NCBI RefSeq assembly: GCF_032918005.1
Contig: NZ_CP136628.1
Span: 6,991,501-7,055,500 of the forward strand
Source: Bradyrhizobium sp. NDS-1
Lineage (GTDB): Bacteria > Pseudomonadota > Alphaproteobacteria > Rhizobiales > Xanthobacteraceae
Length of the DNA stretch: 64,000 nucleotides
Direction of reading: 5' to 3'
Shown: positions 35,051 to 44,034 of the stretch, piece by piece
How the letters are laid out: the number at the start of each line of letters is the position of its first letter
Numbering within the stretch: the stretch's first letter is position 1
Translations under genes and position numbers: made by a program
Notes under the pieces: generated by a model
The model's input: only the letters and a program-made list of their open reading frames with translations
Told to the model about the DNA's origin: nothing
The model's database searches: none

Positions 35051-35069
35051 TGGTTTAAATTTGCAACCA
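35051..35069. promoter_or_regulatory. HxlR operator copy 2
   Basis: TGGTTTAAATTTGCAACCA has the same length, spacing and arms as 35014-35032 with one arm mismatch (T against C). The shared core is TGGTTTAA, seven-base spacing, AACCA. Confidence 0.78.
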
Positions 35070-35115
35070 GTTAGTTCATCACATCGCCGTGGGCGGGTGG
35101 CAGACGAGGGACGGC

Positions 35116-35601
35116 ATGAAAGGCAAGCGGACCAACCTCGACGATGCAGGCTGCGCCATTGCGCGCTCGCTCGGCGTGATCGGCGACTGGTGGTCGCTCC
35201 TGATCATCCGCGATGCGCTGGGTGGAAAGCGGCGGTTCGGCGAGCTTCAGAAAAGCCTTGGGATGGCCAAGAACATCTTGTCGGCGCGGCTGCAGAAGCT
35301 CGTCGAGCACGGCATTCTCGCCACCGCGCCAGCTTCGGATGGCACCGCCTACAAAGAGTATGTCCTCACCCCCAAGGGAAAGAAGCTCTATCTCGTCCTG
35401 GTTGCGCTCTGGCAGTGGGGCGAGGAATTCTGCTTCGCGCCCGGCGAGCTCACCTATGACATGGTCGACAGACGGACGCAGAAGCCATTCCAGCCGCTCG
35501 AACTCAAGGCGCGCGATGGAGGCCTGCGCGGACCGGACGATATGCGGGCATTGTCGCGTCCGGCGGCAAAGGCACCGCGCAGAGCTTCCGTGAGGCGCTA
35601 G
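35116..35601 (+). CDS. HxlR-family winged-helix regulator
   Basis: A 161-residue regulator starting MKGKRTNLDDAGCAIARSLGVIGDWWSLLIIRDALGGKRRFGELQKSLGMAKNILS. This is the HxlR (MarR-like) domain; C13 (AGCAIA) is at the conserved position where redox or electrophile-sensing family members (YodB, HypR) carry their reactive Cys. The start ATG 35116 has GAGGG five bases upstream; the ORF could extend to 35089 but without signal. Divergent from the OYE/quinone reductase operon, so it is very likely its repressor. The last about 30 residues are basic and variable. Confidence 0.88.
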   Translation: MKGKRTNLDDAGCAIARSLGVIGDWWSLLIIRDALGGKRRFGELQKSLGMAKNILSARLQKLVEHGILATAPASDGTAYKEYVLTPKGKKLYLVLVALWQWGEEFCFAPGELTYDMVDRRTQKPFQPLELKARDGGLRGPDDMRALSRPAAKAPRRASVRR

Positions 35602-35685
35602 AGGCAAAGTGCGCCCACGGAATGCTGCCGTCCACCGCCGCGCCGAATTTCTAAAAGCGGCGCCGCTCAATCATCCCCAAAAACA

Positions 35686-35715
35686 AAAATGGCCCGCTTT
35701 CAAGCGGGCCATTTT
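35686..35715. terminator. Bidirectional terminator
   Basis: AAAATGGCCCGCTT (35686-35699) pairs perfectly with AAGCGGGCCATTTT (35702-35715), giving A/T tails on both strands. It ends the HxlR gene on the plus strand and the tRNA transcript on the minus strand. Confidence 0.9.
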
Positions 35716-35743
35716 CATATCGGATCCGGTAAAAATCCGAATT

Positions 35744-35820
<77 letters not shown>

Positions 35821-36311
35821 TTAACACTTGCACGCCTTCAGCCAGATCCCGGGGACGGTCGTTGAGGCCGACGCTGTTCGCGTGGCTTTCCTCTTCCGTC
35901 CCAAAGGTTTCCTTGGAAGGCAACCCCGGGGCAGTGCCCATCGGGTGCGGGGCGTATGTATCAAGGCGTGCTGACTTTGGAAAGGGCTGCGGGAACGTTT
36001 TTTCGACTTTATGACAGGAGAAGCGACCGATTTTCACGGCGTTCCGCCTGCTCTTGCCAGAAGTTCCACTAAGGCCCAGCTTGCGGCAACAAGATTAAGG
36101 CCAAAGTGCCGGCTGAGGGAGGAACGCCCGTGGACAATGCCTGATCAGCGCCCCGCGGCGGGCGCCGGAGGAGGCCTTCCGCGCCATGGTTGCGCTCTCG
36201 CGGGACGAGCTCGGCCTGGATGGCGCCGCAGCGGATCGCGATTTCCGGGCTCGCGACTTCGTCGCGCCGGGGAATGACGACCAACAAGAAGACTCTCGGG
36301 GGGAACAAACA
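35821..36311. other. Intergenic region of 491 bases, no gene supported
   Basis: The tRNA promoter must be in the left part (minus strand). The frames present are short or have implausible composition. Bases about 36238-36280 (GATTTCCGGGCTCGCG ... GGGGAATGACG) are a degenerate copy of the REP-like half-element at 48977-49014, which argues that the upstream part of the GMC gene frame (36186-36311) is non-coding. Confidence 0.5.
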
Positions 36312-37910
36312 TTGAGTGACACATTCGATTTCGTCGTCGTGGGCGCTGGCTCCGGCGGCTGCACCGTTGCGGGCCGCCTGTCGGAGGATGCGGCCACGTC
36401 GGTGGCGCTGCTCGATGCGGGCGGCCGGAACGACAATTGGCGGATCAGCACGCCGTTCGGGCTCGCTTTGCCGTACAGTCCGGCCAACTGGGCCTTCGAT
36501 ACGGTGCCGCAGAAGGGATTGAACGGCCGCATCGGCTATCAGCCGCGCGGCAAGGGTCTCGGCGGCTCCTCGGCGATCAACGCCATGGTCTACATCCGCG
36601 GCAACAAATGGGACTACGACCACTGGGCCGCGCTCGGCAACACCGGCTGGTCGTATGCGGACGTGCTGCCCTATTTCAAGGCTTCCGAGAACAACGCCGA
36701 TTTTGACGGCGCGCATCATGGCAAGGGCGGCCCGCTGCACGTCAACAGGCTGCGCTCGGACAATCCGATCCATGACGTCTTCCATCAGGCCGCGCGCGAG
36801 GCGCAGTTCCGCATCCGCGAAGATTTCAATGCGGAGGACCAGGAAGGGCTCGGCAGCTACCAGGTGACGCAGCACAATGGCGAGCGCTGGAGCGCGGCGC
36901 GCGCCTATGTGCACCCCTACATGAACAAGCGCCCCAATCTGCGCGTCGAGATTGGAGCACAGGCCACGAAGATCCTGTTCGAAGCCGGCCGCGCGGTCGG
37001 CATCGAATATGTGCAGGGGAAGCAGACCAAGCGGCTGCTCGCCCGGCGCGAGGTGATCCTCGCCGCAGGAGCCTTCCAGTCACCGCAACTGCTGATGCTG
37101 TCGGGCATAGGTGAAGGCGATGCGCTGCGTTCGCATGGCATTGGCGTCATGCATCATTTGCCGGGCGTCGGGCGCAACCTGCAGGATCATCCGGATTTCG
37201 TTTTCGTCTACGCCTCCGACTATCCGCACTTCGTGCACTCGTCGATCGGTCGGCTGCCGTCCCTGCTCCGCGCCGTCCGGCGGTACCGCCGCGAGCGACG
37301 CGGCCTGATGACCACCAATTTCGCCGAATGCGGCGGCTTCCTGAAGACGCAGGCCCACCTCGACGTGCCTGACATCCAGCTGCACTTCGTCATCGCGATG
37401 CTCGACGACCATGGACGCAAGAAGCACAAGGAGGCAGGGTTCTCGTGCCATGTCTGCCTGCTCAGACCGAAGAGCCGTGGCAGCATCTGGCTGAAGAGCG
37501 CCGATCCGCTCGCAGCGCCGATGATCGATCCGAACTTTCTGGGCGAGGAGGAGGATCTCGAAACCCTGGTCGCGGGCTTCAAGACCACGCGGCGGCTGAT
37601 GGAGACGCCTGCGCTACGCGCATTGCAGAAGAAGGACATGTTCACCGCGAACGTGAAAACGGACGACGACATCCGCGCCATCCTGCGCAACCGCGTCGAC
37701 ACCGTCTATCACCCGGTCGGCACCTGCAAGATGGGGACGGATGCGATGGCCGTGGTCGATCCCACATTGAAGGTGCACGGGGTCGAGGGCTTGCGCGTCG
37801 TCGATGCCTCCATCATGCCGACCTTGATCGGCGGCAACACCAATGCGCCGACTATCATGATCGGAGAGAAGGCTGCGGACATGATCAGGGCGGAGATGCG
37901 GGCGAGTTAG
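36312..37910 (+). CDS. GMC-family FAD oxidoreductase (choline dehydrogenase-like)
   Basis: A 532-residue FAD enzyme. The FAD dinucleotide motif [16 protein letters not shown] is at the N-terminus, GMC signature 1 is [19 protein letters not shown] (about 83-101), signature 2 [15 protein letters not shown], and the catalytic HPVGTCKMG with [17 protein letters not shown] close the C-terminus. I choose the TTG at 36312 (preceded by GGGGGGAAC), which places the FAD motif at residue 8; the in-frame ATG at 36186 adds 42 residues read partly from a repeat element. It oxidises an alcohol of unknown identity. A perfect hairpin follows. Confidence 0.87.
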   Translation: MSDTFDFVVVGAGSGGCTVAGRLSEDAATSVALLDAGGRNDNWRISTPFGLALPYSPANWAFDTVPQKGLNGRIGYQPRGKGLGGSSAINAMVYIRGNKWDYDHWAALGNTGWSYADVLPYFKASENNADFDGAHHGKGGPLHVNRLRSDNPIHDVFHQAAREAQFRIREDFNAEDQEGLGSYQVTQHNGERWSAARAYVHPYMNKRPNLRVEIGAQATKILFEAGRAVGIEYVQGKQTKRLLARREVILAAGAFQSPQLLMLSGIGEGDALRSHGIGVMHHLPGVGRNLQDHPDFVFVYASDYPHFVHSSIGRLPSLLRAVRRYRRERRGLMTTNFAECGGFLKTQAHLDVPDIQLHFVIAMLDDHGRKKHKEAGFSCHVCLLRPKSRGSIWLKSADPLAAPMIDPNFLGEEEDLETLVAGFKTTRRLMETPALRALQKKDMFTANVKTDDDIRAILRNRVDTVYHPVGTCKMGTDAMAVVDPTLKVHGVEGLRVVDASIMPTLIGGNTNAPTIMIGEKAADMIRAEMRAS

Positions 37911-37911
37911 G

Positions 37912-37940
37912 CGATAACGTCGCGCCAAGCGACGTTATCG
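37912..37940. terminator. Perfect 12-bp hairpin after the GMC gene
   Basis: CGATAACGTCGC (37912-37923) and GCGACGTTATCG (37929-37940) are exact reverse complements with a GCCAA loop, starting right after the stop codon. No T-run follows; it may act as a Rho-assisted terminator or as 3' end protection. Confidence 0.65.
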
Positions 37941-38120
37941 AAGCCAGCAGCAGCATCGCGCCAGTGATGGTTTCTTTACTGACGCCGAATAGGTCTGACA
38001 TGACGATCACCCTGACGCACCCCTGAGCTTTCGGAGGCACCAATACAGACGATTTTATCGATCTGAAACCGGAATGACCGGTCCGGCGTTCATTCGTTCC
38101 ATCGAGGCGGGGTTTTGCTC

Positions 38121-38633
38121 ATGAACAGTTTCGATCTCGCCGTCTATGCCGCGCTCGCCATCGCGGTCGGATTCGGCTTCAGGACCGGCCTGCTGCGCAG
38201 CGCCATGACCATCCTCGCCTATCTTCTTGCCGCGCCGATCGCGGTTGCGCTGATGCCGCTGATTGCGCCGCAAATCGCAGGTAACCCGAATTCACCGCTG
38301 CTGCAGAACTGGATCTGGTTCTTCGCCATCTTCGTCGTGGTCGGCATGCTGTTCGGGCATATCGGCCGCATCGCGCTGAACGACACCATCGGAGAGGCCG
38401 GCATCGGCGACCGGCTCGGCGGCGCCGCGCTCGGCGCCATCAGGGTCGGTCTCGTCGCCACCACGCTGGTCCTGGTGTTCGACCAGATCGTGCCGGCCAA
38501 TCGCCAGCCGCCCTTTCTCGCCGGCTCGTATTTGCGGCCGCTGTTCTCGACGGCGGGTCAGATGGGGTTCAAGTCACTGCCGCCGGAAGCAGCCTCCGCA
38601 ATCGACCGCCTCAAGCAGGAGCAGCGCATCTAG
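38121..38633 (+). CDS. CvpA-like membrane protein
   Basis: A 170-residue protein with four hydrophobic segments (LAVYAALAIAVGFGFRTGL, MTILAYLLAAPIAVALMPLI, WIWFFAIFVVVGMLFGHIGRIA, AALGAIRVGLVATTLVLV), the layout and the DRLGGAALGAIRVGL motif of the CvpA family. CvpA homologues are linked to colicin V production and membrane stress tolerance; the molecular role is not established. I chose ATG 38121 with GAGG upstream over TTG 38115. Not evidently in an operon. Confidence 0.75.
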   Translation: MNSFDLAVYAALAIAVGFGFRTGLLRSAMTILAYLLAAPIAVALMPLIAPQIAGNPNSPLLQNWIWFFAIFVVVGMLFGHIGRIALNDTIGEAGIGDRLGGAALGAIRVGLVATTLVLVFDQIVPANRQPPFLAGSYLRPLFSTAGQMGFKSLPPEAASAIDRLKQEQRI

Positions 38634-38757
38634 AGCGCATTTGCATCGCCGCAGACCGCGCCATGCATTTTGACGTGGGCCCCTCCCTTATCAGCGGCGC
38701 CACGATTGGCTAGAGTGCCGCCATCCAAAACCTGCCTGACATTACGGGAGTGAAACA

Positions 38758-39540
38758 GTGGATCTTGGGATCAAAGGTCGCCGCGCCATCGTCTGCGCAT
38801 CCAGCAAGGGCCTCGGCCGAGCCTGCGCCATCTCGCTTGCCGACGCCGGCGTTCACGTCACGCTGACCGCGCGCGGCGCCGAGGCTCTGAAGAAGACGGC
38901 CGACGACATCCGCAAGGCCTATCCCGACGTGGCGGTCACCGAGATCGTCGGCGACATCACGACGCCGGCGGGCCGCGAAGCCGTGCTGAAGGCGTGCCCC
39001 GAGCCCGACATCCTGATCAACAATGCCGGCGGCCCGCCGCCCGGCGACTTCCGCAACTGGACCCGGGACGACTGGATCAAGGCGATCGACGCCAACATGC
39101 TGACGCCGATCGAGCTGATCAAGGCGACCGTGGACGGCATGATGGCGCGCAAGTTCGGCCGCATCGTCAACATCACCTCGGCCGCGGTGAAGGCGCCGAT
39201 CGACATTCTCGGCCTCTCCAACGGTGCGCGCGCCGGCCTTACCGGTTTCATCGCCGGCCTGTCGCGCAAGACCGTGATCAACAACGTCACCATCAACGGC
39301 CTGCTGCCGGGTCCGTTCGAGACCGATCGCCTGACCAGCACCGCGAAGGGCGAAGCCGACAAGCGTGGCGTGACGCCGCAACAAATCCTGGCCGAGCGCG
39401 CCAAGCTCAATCCCGCCGGCCGCTTCGGCCAGCCCGACGAGTTCGGCTACGCCTGCGCCTTCCTGTGCGGCGCCAAGGCCGGCTTCATCACCGGGCAGAA
39501 CATTCTGCTCGATGGTGGTGCATTCCCGGGGACGTTGTAA
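38758..39540 (+). CDS. SDR-family protein lacking the YxxxK catalytic pair
   Basis: A 260-residue Rossmann-fold SDR with cofactor motif ASSKGLG (14-20) and NNAGG (88-92); S141 is in place. The position normally Tyr is Ser154 and the Lys position is Arg158 (LSNGARAGL instead of YxASKAAL). This variant is known among FabG-like proteins, but these have lost the standard proton-relay and may not be oxidoreductases. GTG start at 38758 with GGGAG upstream. A hairpin follows and separates it from the convergent DUF3775 gene. Confidence 0.85.
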   Translation: MDLGIKGRRAIVCASSKGLGRACAISLADAGVHVTLTARGAEALKKTADDIRKAYPDVAVTEIVGDITTPAGREAVLKACPEPDILINNAGGPPPGDFRNWTRDDWIKAIDANMLTPIELIKATVDGMMARKFGRIVNITSAAVKAPIDILGLSNGARAGLTGFIAGLSRKTVINNVTINGLLPGPFETDRLTSTAKGEADKRGVTPQQILAERAKLNPAGRFGQPDEFGYACAFLCGAKAGFITGQNILLDGGAFPGTL

Positions 39541-39550
39541 CGCCCCCTTC

Positions 39551-39578
39551 GCTCTCTCCCCTCGATGCGGGAGAGAGC
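39551..39578. terminator. Hairpin between convergent genes
   Basis: GCTCTCTCCC (39551-39560) pairs perfectly with GGGAGAGAGC (39569-39578), with an eight-base loop. It lies ten bases past the SDR stop and ten before the stop of the convergent DUF3775 gene. Confidence 0.7.
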
Positions 39579-39588
39579 ACTTCGCAGA

Positions 39589-40065
39589 TCACCGCTGCCT
39601 GGTCGGCTCGTCTTCGTCCTGCTGACTGGGACCGGAGGAATCGGCCGTCGTGCGCTCGTCGGTCCAGTCGACGCCGAATTCGTCGAGGCCGTCCGCGAGC
39701 AGGTCGCCCAGCATCGGCTCGCCGAGCAGGTAGTGCACCGTTTCGCGGCGCGGGCTGCGGTACTCGGTGCGCGCCTCGACCGCGCGGGCGCGCAAATCAT
39801 CCCAATCATCGATCGTGCCGTCGCCGCGACCGAGCCAGGTCAGCGCGACGAGATCGACCTGCTCGTCCTCGTTCAGGGCGATCATGAAACTTCCGAGCTC
39901 GTTGACGACAGGATCGGAGCCGTCGTCCGCGAGCACATCGACCGCATCGTCATCGGCCGGGTTCGAGCCGGAATCCGGATCGGAATCACCCTCCTTGACG
40001 TCGAATTCGCGCGCCTTCTCGATGATGAAGGCAACCTTCTCCGCGGATATTGCAAGCTCTGGCAT
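39589..40065 (-). CDS. DUF3775 domain protein
   Basis: A 158-residue acidic protein starting MPELAISAEKVAFIIEKAREFDVKEGD, then SNPADDDAVDVL, and ALNEDEQVDLVALTWLGRGD: the conserved blocks of the DUF3775 family, common in alphaproteobacteria. GGAGAGAGCC precedes the ATG at 40065. The C-terminus is a disordered acidic/Gln tail. No function known. Confidence 0.85.
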   Translation of the reverse strand: MPELAISAEKVAFIIEKAREFDVKEGDSDPDSGSNPADDDAVDVLADDGSDPVVNELGSFMIALNEDEQVDLVALTWLGRGDGTIDDWDDLRARAVEARTEYRSPRRETVHYLLGEPMLGDLLADGLDEFGVDWTDERTTADSSGPSQQDEDEPTRQR

Positions 40066-40156
40066 GGCTCTCTCCAGGGTTCCGGCGATAACGCCGCACC
40101 GCGTCAGATGATCCATTGCGCATCATGGCGGAACACCGCATGTTTCGGCGCTTTCT

Positions 40157-40245
40157 CCTCGTCATTCCGGGGCGCGGCGCAGTCACGAACCGGGAATCTC
40201 GTCATTCCGGATTCGATGCTGCGCATCGCCCCCGGAATGACGAGG
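40157..40245. repeat. REP-like inverted repeat (CTCGTCATTCCGGGG family)
   Basis: CCTCGTCATTCCGGGG at the left pairs with CCCCCGGAATGACGAGG at the right; a further copy of the arm (CTCGTCATTCCGG) lies in the centre near 40198. It lies in the divergent gap between the DUF3775 and MBL genes, so it may overlap promoter DNA. Confidence 0.8.
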
Positions 40246-40276
40246 ATCGTGACACAAGAAAATGGGAAGGTGCGGG

Positions 40277-41125
40277 ATGCAGTGGAAGGTCGGCCAGGTC
40301 AGAATCACCAAGGTTGTGGAATTGGAGACGGTCGGCTCGACCCGTTTCATCCTGCCGCTTGCGAACAATGATGAAATCCGCAGGCTGCCCTGGCTGATCC
40401 CGCATTTCGCCACCGAAGAGGGCCGCCTGAAAATGTCGATCCATTCGTTGGTGGTGGAGACGCCTTCGCAGCGCATCGTGGTCGACACCGGCCTTGGCAA
40501 CGACAAGCAGGGCCGCAGCGTTCCGACCTGGAACAACCGCACCACGCCGTTCCTGGCGACGATGATGGCGGCAGGCTTTGCGCCCGACAGCATCGACACG
40601 GTGCTGTGCACGCATCTTCATGTCGATCATGTCGGCTGGAATACGAAGCTGGTCGAGGACCGATGGGTGCCGACATTTCCCAAGGCGCGCTACGTCTTCG
40701 GCAAGACCGAGTACGAACACTGGCTGGAGCATTCGACCGAGCCGGACAAGCGGGCCGTGTTTGACGATTCCGTCAAGCCGATCGTCGATGCCGGCAGGGC
40801 CGATCTGATCCCGAGCGACCACCGGCTCTGCGAGGAGATCAGCATGATCCCGACACCGGGCCACAGTCCCGGCCATATGAGCATTCTGATCCGATCGGAC
40901 GGCGAACAGGCCCTGCTCACCGGAGACGTCGCCCATCATCCCTGCCAGATGACACATCTCGACTGGTCCTCGACCGCGGATTCCGACCAGACGCAGTCTG
41001 CCACGACGCGCCGTGAACTGTTCGGCCGATTTGCCGATACGCCGACGCTGGTGATCGGCGGCCATTTCTCGGCCGGGCATATCAAGCGGGATGGGGATGC
41101 GTTCAGGCTCGAGGCGCTGGGGTGA
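40277..41125 (+). CDS. Metallo-beta-lactamase-fold hydrolase (lactonase-like, paralogue A)
   Basis: A 282-residue MBL protein with the complete dinuclear zinc motif THLHVDHVGW (H113, H115, D117, H118), a further His in TPGHSPGHMS and Asp in LLTGDVAHH. Layout, including the VDTGLGNDK stretch before the motif, is like N-acyl homoserine lactonase-type or aryl-esterase MBLs. Related to the gene at 44035-44904. I chose ATG 40277 (AGGTGCGGG upstream) over ATG 40262. Next gene 86 bases downstream is an FAH-family hydrolase. Physiological substrate unknown. Confidence 0.87.
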   Translation: MQWKVGQVRITKVVELETVGSTRFILPLANNDEIRRLPWLIPHFATEEGRLKMSIHSLVVETPSQRIVVDTGLGNDKQGRSVPTWNNRTTPFLATMMAAGFAPDSIDTVLCTHLHVDHVGWNTKLVEDRWVPTFPKARYVFGKTEYEHWLEHSTEPDKRAVFDDSVKPIVDAGRADLIPSDHRLCEEISMIPTPGHSPGHMSILIRSDGEQALLTGDVAHHPCQMTHLDWSSTADSDQTQSATTRRELFGRFADTPTLVIGGHFSAGHIKRDGDAFRLEALG

Positions 41126-41211
41126 TCTCCGTTTTTGGGCGGTTGAATTTCCGGCCGCCCTGTTCCATGAAGCTGTTAACCGATCGGTCCAATCCCAAGG
41201 GAGAAACGAAA

Positions 41212-42054
41212 ATGAAGCTTGTTCGCTATGGCGAGAAGGGTGCGGAAAAGCCCGGCCTGATCGACAAATCCGGCCAGTTGCGCGACCTGTCGGCGCATCT
41301 GAAGGACCTCACCGGCGAGGCCTATTCGCCCGAGAGCCTGAAGAAGCTGGCAGGCCTCGATCCCGCCTCGCTGCCTGCCGTATCGGGCAAGCCGCGTTTC
41401 GGCGCGCCGGTCACCGGCATTTCGAAATTCGTCGCCATCGGCCTCAACTACTCCGACCATGCCAAGGAGACGGGCGCTGCGATCCCGACCGAGCCGATCA
41501 TCTTCATGAAGGCGAACACGTCGCTATCAGGCCCGAACGACGCCGTCGAGAAGCCGCGCGGCTCGACCAAGCTCGATTGGGAGGTCGAGATCGCTGCCAT
41601 CATCGGCACCCGTGCGAAATATGTCTCGGAAGCCGATGCGCTGGACCACGTCGCCGGCTACTGCGTCTGCAACGACGTCTCCGAGCGCGCCTTCCAGATC
41701 GAGCGCCTGGGACAGTGGACGAAGGGCAAGTCGCACGACACGTTCGGCCCGCTCGGACCGTGGCTTGCCACCAAGGACGAAATCAAGGACGTGCAGAACC
41801 TGTCGATGTGGCTGGATGTCAACGGCCAGCGTCGCCAGACCGGCTCGACCAAGACCATGATCTTCTCCATGGCCAAGTGCATTTCCTATGTCTCGCAGTT
41901 CATGACGCTGCTGCCCGGCGACGTCATCACGACAGGCACCCCGCCCGGCGTCGGCCTCGGCATGAAGCCGCCGACCTTCCTCAATGTCGGCGACGTCGTG
42001 ACGCTTGGCATCGAGGGTCTCGGCGAGCAGCGCCAGGAGATCATCGCGGCGTAA
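41212..42054 (+). CDS. Fumarylacetoacetate hydrolase family protein
   Basis: A 280-residue FAH-superfamily enzyme. The catalytic domain begins at about residue 65 (KFVAIGLNYSDHAKETG) and carries the metal-ligand set DWEVEIAAIIG and CVCNDVSERAFQ, with TKTMIFSMAKCISYVSQFMTLLPGDVITTGTPPGVG typical of 2-hydroxyhepta-2,4-diene-1,7-dioate isomerase or ureidoglycolate lyase relatives. AAGGGAGAAACG precedes the ATG; the in-frame upstream start at 41122 lacks a site. It cleaves or isomerises a dicarbonyl acid, most likely in aromatic or sugar-acid breakdown. Confidence 0.87.
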   Translation: MKLVRYGEKGAEKPGLIDKSGQLRDLSAHLKDLTGEAYSPESLKKLAGLDPASLPAVSGKPRFGAPVTGISKFVAIGLNYSDHAKETGAAIPTEPIIFMKANTSLSGPNDAVEKPRGSTKLDWEVEIAAIIGTRAKYVSEADALDHVAGYCVCNDVSERAFQIERLGQWTKGKSHDTFGPLGPWLATKDEIKDVQNLSMWLDVNGQRRQTGSTKTMIFSMAKCISYVSQFMTLLPGDVITTGTPPGVGLGMKPPTFLNVGDVVTLGIEGLGEQRQEIIAA

Positions 42055-42073
42055 GGGCCTCCGGCCCTCTCCA

Positions 42074-42159
42074 CGTCATTGCGAGCGAAGCGAAGCAATC
42101 CAGAATCCCTCCGCGGCGACACTCTGGATTGCTTCGTCGCTTCGCTCCTCGCAATGACG
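42074..42159. repeat. REP-like inverted repeat (CGTCATTGCGAGCGAAGCG family)
   Basis: CGTCATTGCGAG...GCAATCCAGA on the left pairs with TCTGGATTGC...CTCGCAATGACG on the right, enclosing a GC-rich centre. The same family occurs at 53466-53555. It sits 32 bases upstream of the GST gene start at 42191. Confidence 0.85.
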
Positions 42160-42190
42160 AAGCAAAACGTTCATTTGTGGGATACTCTGG

Positions 42191-42802
42191 ATGAAACTCA
42201 CCTTCTCCCCCGCCTCGCCCTTCGCCCGCAAGGTGCGCATCGCCGCGATCGAGCTCGGACTGATCGACAAGATCGAGCTGACGCCGGCGACCGTTGCGCC
42301 CGGCACGGCCAATGAGGACTATTCGAAGATCACGCCGCTGAAGAAGCTGCCGGTGCTAATCACCAATGACGGCGACGTCATCTTGGATTCCTACGTCATC
42401 GTCGAATATCTCAACGAGATGGCCGGCGGCAGCCTGATCCCGGATTACGGCCCGCGGCGCTGGAAGGCCAAGACCAATCACTCCCTGATCAACGGCATGC
42501 TCGATTCCATGCTGCTGTGCCGCTACGAGAAGATGGTGCGGCCGCAGGGCCTGCAATGGCAGGCGTGGTCGGACGACCACTGGAACCGGGCCTGGATCGG
42601 CATGGCGCGCTTCGAAAACATGCCCGACGTCCTGGATGGCCCGTTCGACATCTCGCAGATCGGCCTCGTTTGCGTGCTCGGCTATGCCGACTTCCGCTTC
42701 GCCGATTGCAACTGGCGCAAGGCCTATCCGAAGCTCGATGCCTTCCACCAGAAGATGCTGGAGCGGCCCTCGGTCAAGATCTCGGTGCCGCCGGCGGCGT
42801 AA
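42191..42802 (+). CDS. Glutathione S-transferase
   Basis: A 203-residue GST beginning MKLTFSPASPFARKVRIAAIELGL; Ser at SPASPFARKV is the probable glutathione-activating residue. The cis-Pro loop is KKLPVLITNDG and the gamma-Glu site LDSYVIVEYL. The helical domain follows (VRPQGLQWQAWSDDHW). The ribosome site is poor (GGGATACTCTGG). It lies directly after a REP-like repeat. Same strand as the FAH hydrolase and followed by a serine hydrolase; a role with the neighbouring hydrolases is conceivable. Confidence 0.87.
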   Translation: MKLTFSPASPFARKVRIAAIELGLIDKIELTPATVAPGTANEDYSKITPLKKLPVLITNDGDVILDSYVIVEYLNEMAGGSLIPDYGPRRWKAKTNHSLINGMLDSMLLCRYEKMVRPQGLQWQAWSDDHWNRAWIGMARFENMPDVLDGPFDISQIGLVCVLGYADFRFADCNWRKAYPKLDAFHQKMLERPSVKISVPPAA

Positions 42803-42826
42803 CAGGAACATGCCGGGAGAATGATG

Positions 42827-44017
42827 ATGCGCGATCGCTTCTCCCGTCTCACACGTCTCGGCGCGAGCGTCGTGCTCGCGCTCTCCGTCTCAGCCACTCC
42901 TCCGCGGGCCGAGAGCATGTCGCCTGGACCAGCCGATCAGGCCTGCGGATCGCCGTCATCGATCGACGATGGCTGGGAGATCGCCTCGCCCGCCAGCGTC
43001 GGCATGGACGGTGCGCGGCTGTGCACAGTCGCCGTGCGACTCACGCAGCGGTCAACCGCGGTCCATTCGGTCGTCGTCGCCAGGCATGGCAAGCTCGTCT
43101 TCGAGCAATATTTTCCCGGCTACGACCAGCCTTGGGGACAGCCCGACGGCCAATACGAATTCACCGCAGTGACCAAGCACGACATGCGCTCGGCGTCCAA
43201 GAGCGTGACCTCGCTGCTGATTGGAATCGCGATCGACCGCAAGCTCATCGCGGGCGTCGACGAGCCCGTCCTGAAATTCTTCCCCGACACCGCAGCGGCG
43301 AAGCAGCCGGGATGGGACGCTATCACGCTGCGCCATCTGCTGACGATGTCATCGGGCTTCGCATGGGATGAGGCACGCGCCTGGACTGATCCGAAGAACG
43401 ACGAGCCGCATCTTGTCTTCGAGCCGGACCCGCTTGGCTATGTGTTGTCGCGACCGATCGCAGCACCACCCGATATGCTATGGACCTATAATGGCGGCGG
43501 CACGAAGCTGCTCGGCAACATCATCGAGCGCGTCTCGAACAAATCGCTGGAGGCGTTCGCGCGCGAGACACTGTTTCAGCCGCTCGGCATCACTGATGTC
43601 GAATGGAAGTCATACAAGAACGGCAAGCTCGCAGCGGCCTCGGGCCTGCGCCTGCGGCCGCGCGATGCGGCGAAGATCGGCCAGATCGTGCTCAGTCGCG
43701 GCCAGTGGAACGGCCGACAGATCATCCCGGCCGACTGGATCGCACAATCGATCACGCCGCGCTTCCAGGCGGTCGGCTTTTTCGGCGGCACGCTGTTCTA
43801 CGGCTATCAATGGTGGATGGGCCGCTCGTTCGCCGGCGGCAAGGAGATCAAATGGGTTGCCGCATTCGGCTGGGGCGGGCAACGCATCTTCATCGTACCG
43901 GAGCTTGATCTCGTCATGATGACGACTGCCGCGCAATACGGCCAACCCAAAGAAGGCCTGGCTGCGATCGACATCCTCTCCAATATCGTCATTCCGTCCG
44001 TGCGCGACGCGCACTGA
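42827..44017 (+). CDS. Serine hydrolase, beta-lactamase (class C/DUF EstB-like) fold, secreted
   Basis: A 396-residue protein with an N-terminal signal peptide (RLGASVVLALSVSATPPRAES). The nucleophile motif SxxK is S122-A-S-K125 (MRSASKSVTS), the second motif is Y-N-G (TYNGGGTKLL), and the third, normally H/KTG, is GWGGQR. These are the marks of the penicillin-binding/beta-lactamase-like esterase family. Start: three ATGs in a row at 42821-42829; the third has the best spacing to GGGAG. Probably an esterase or D-amino-acid peptidase in the periplasm, substrate unknown. Confidence 0.85.
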   Translation: MRDRFSRLTRLGASVVLALSVSATPPRAESMSPGPADQACGSPSSIDDGWEIASPASVGMDGARLCTVAVRLTQRSTAVHSVVVARHGKLVFEQYFPGYDQPWGQPDGQYEFTAVTKHDMRSASKSVTSLLIGIAIDRKLIAGVDEPVLKFFPDTAAAKQPGWDAITLRHLLTMSSGFAWDEARAWTDPKNDEPHLVFEPDPLGYVLSRPIAAPPDMLWTYNGGGTKLLGNIIERVSNKSLEAFARETLFQPLGITDVEWKSYKNGKLAAASGLRLRPRDAAKIGQIVLSRGQWNGRQIIPADWIAQSITPRFQAVGFFGGTLFYGYQWWMGRSFAGGKEIKWVAAFGWGGQRIFIVPELDLVMMTTAAQYGQPKEGLAAIDILSNIVIPSVRDAH

Positions 44018-44034
44018 TCACGAGGGAAGCGAAC

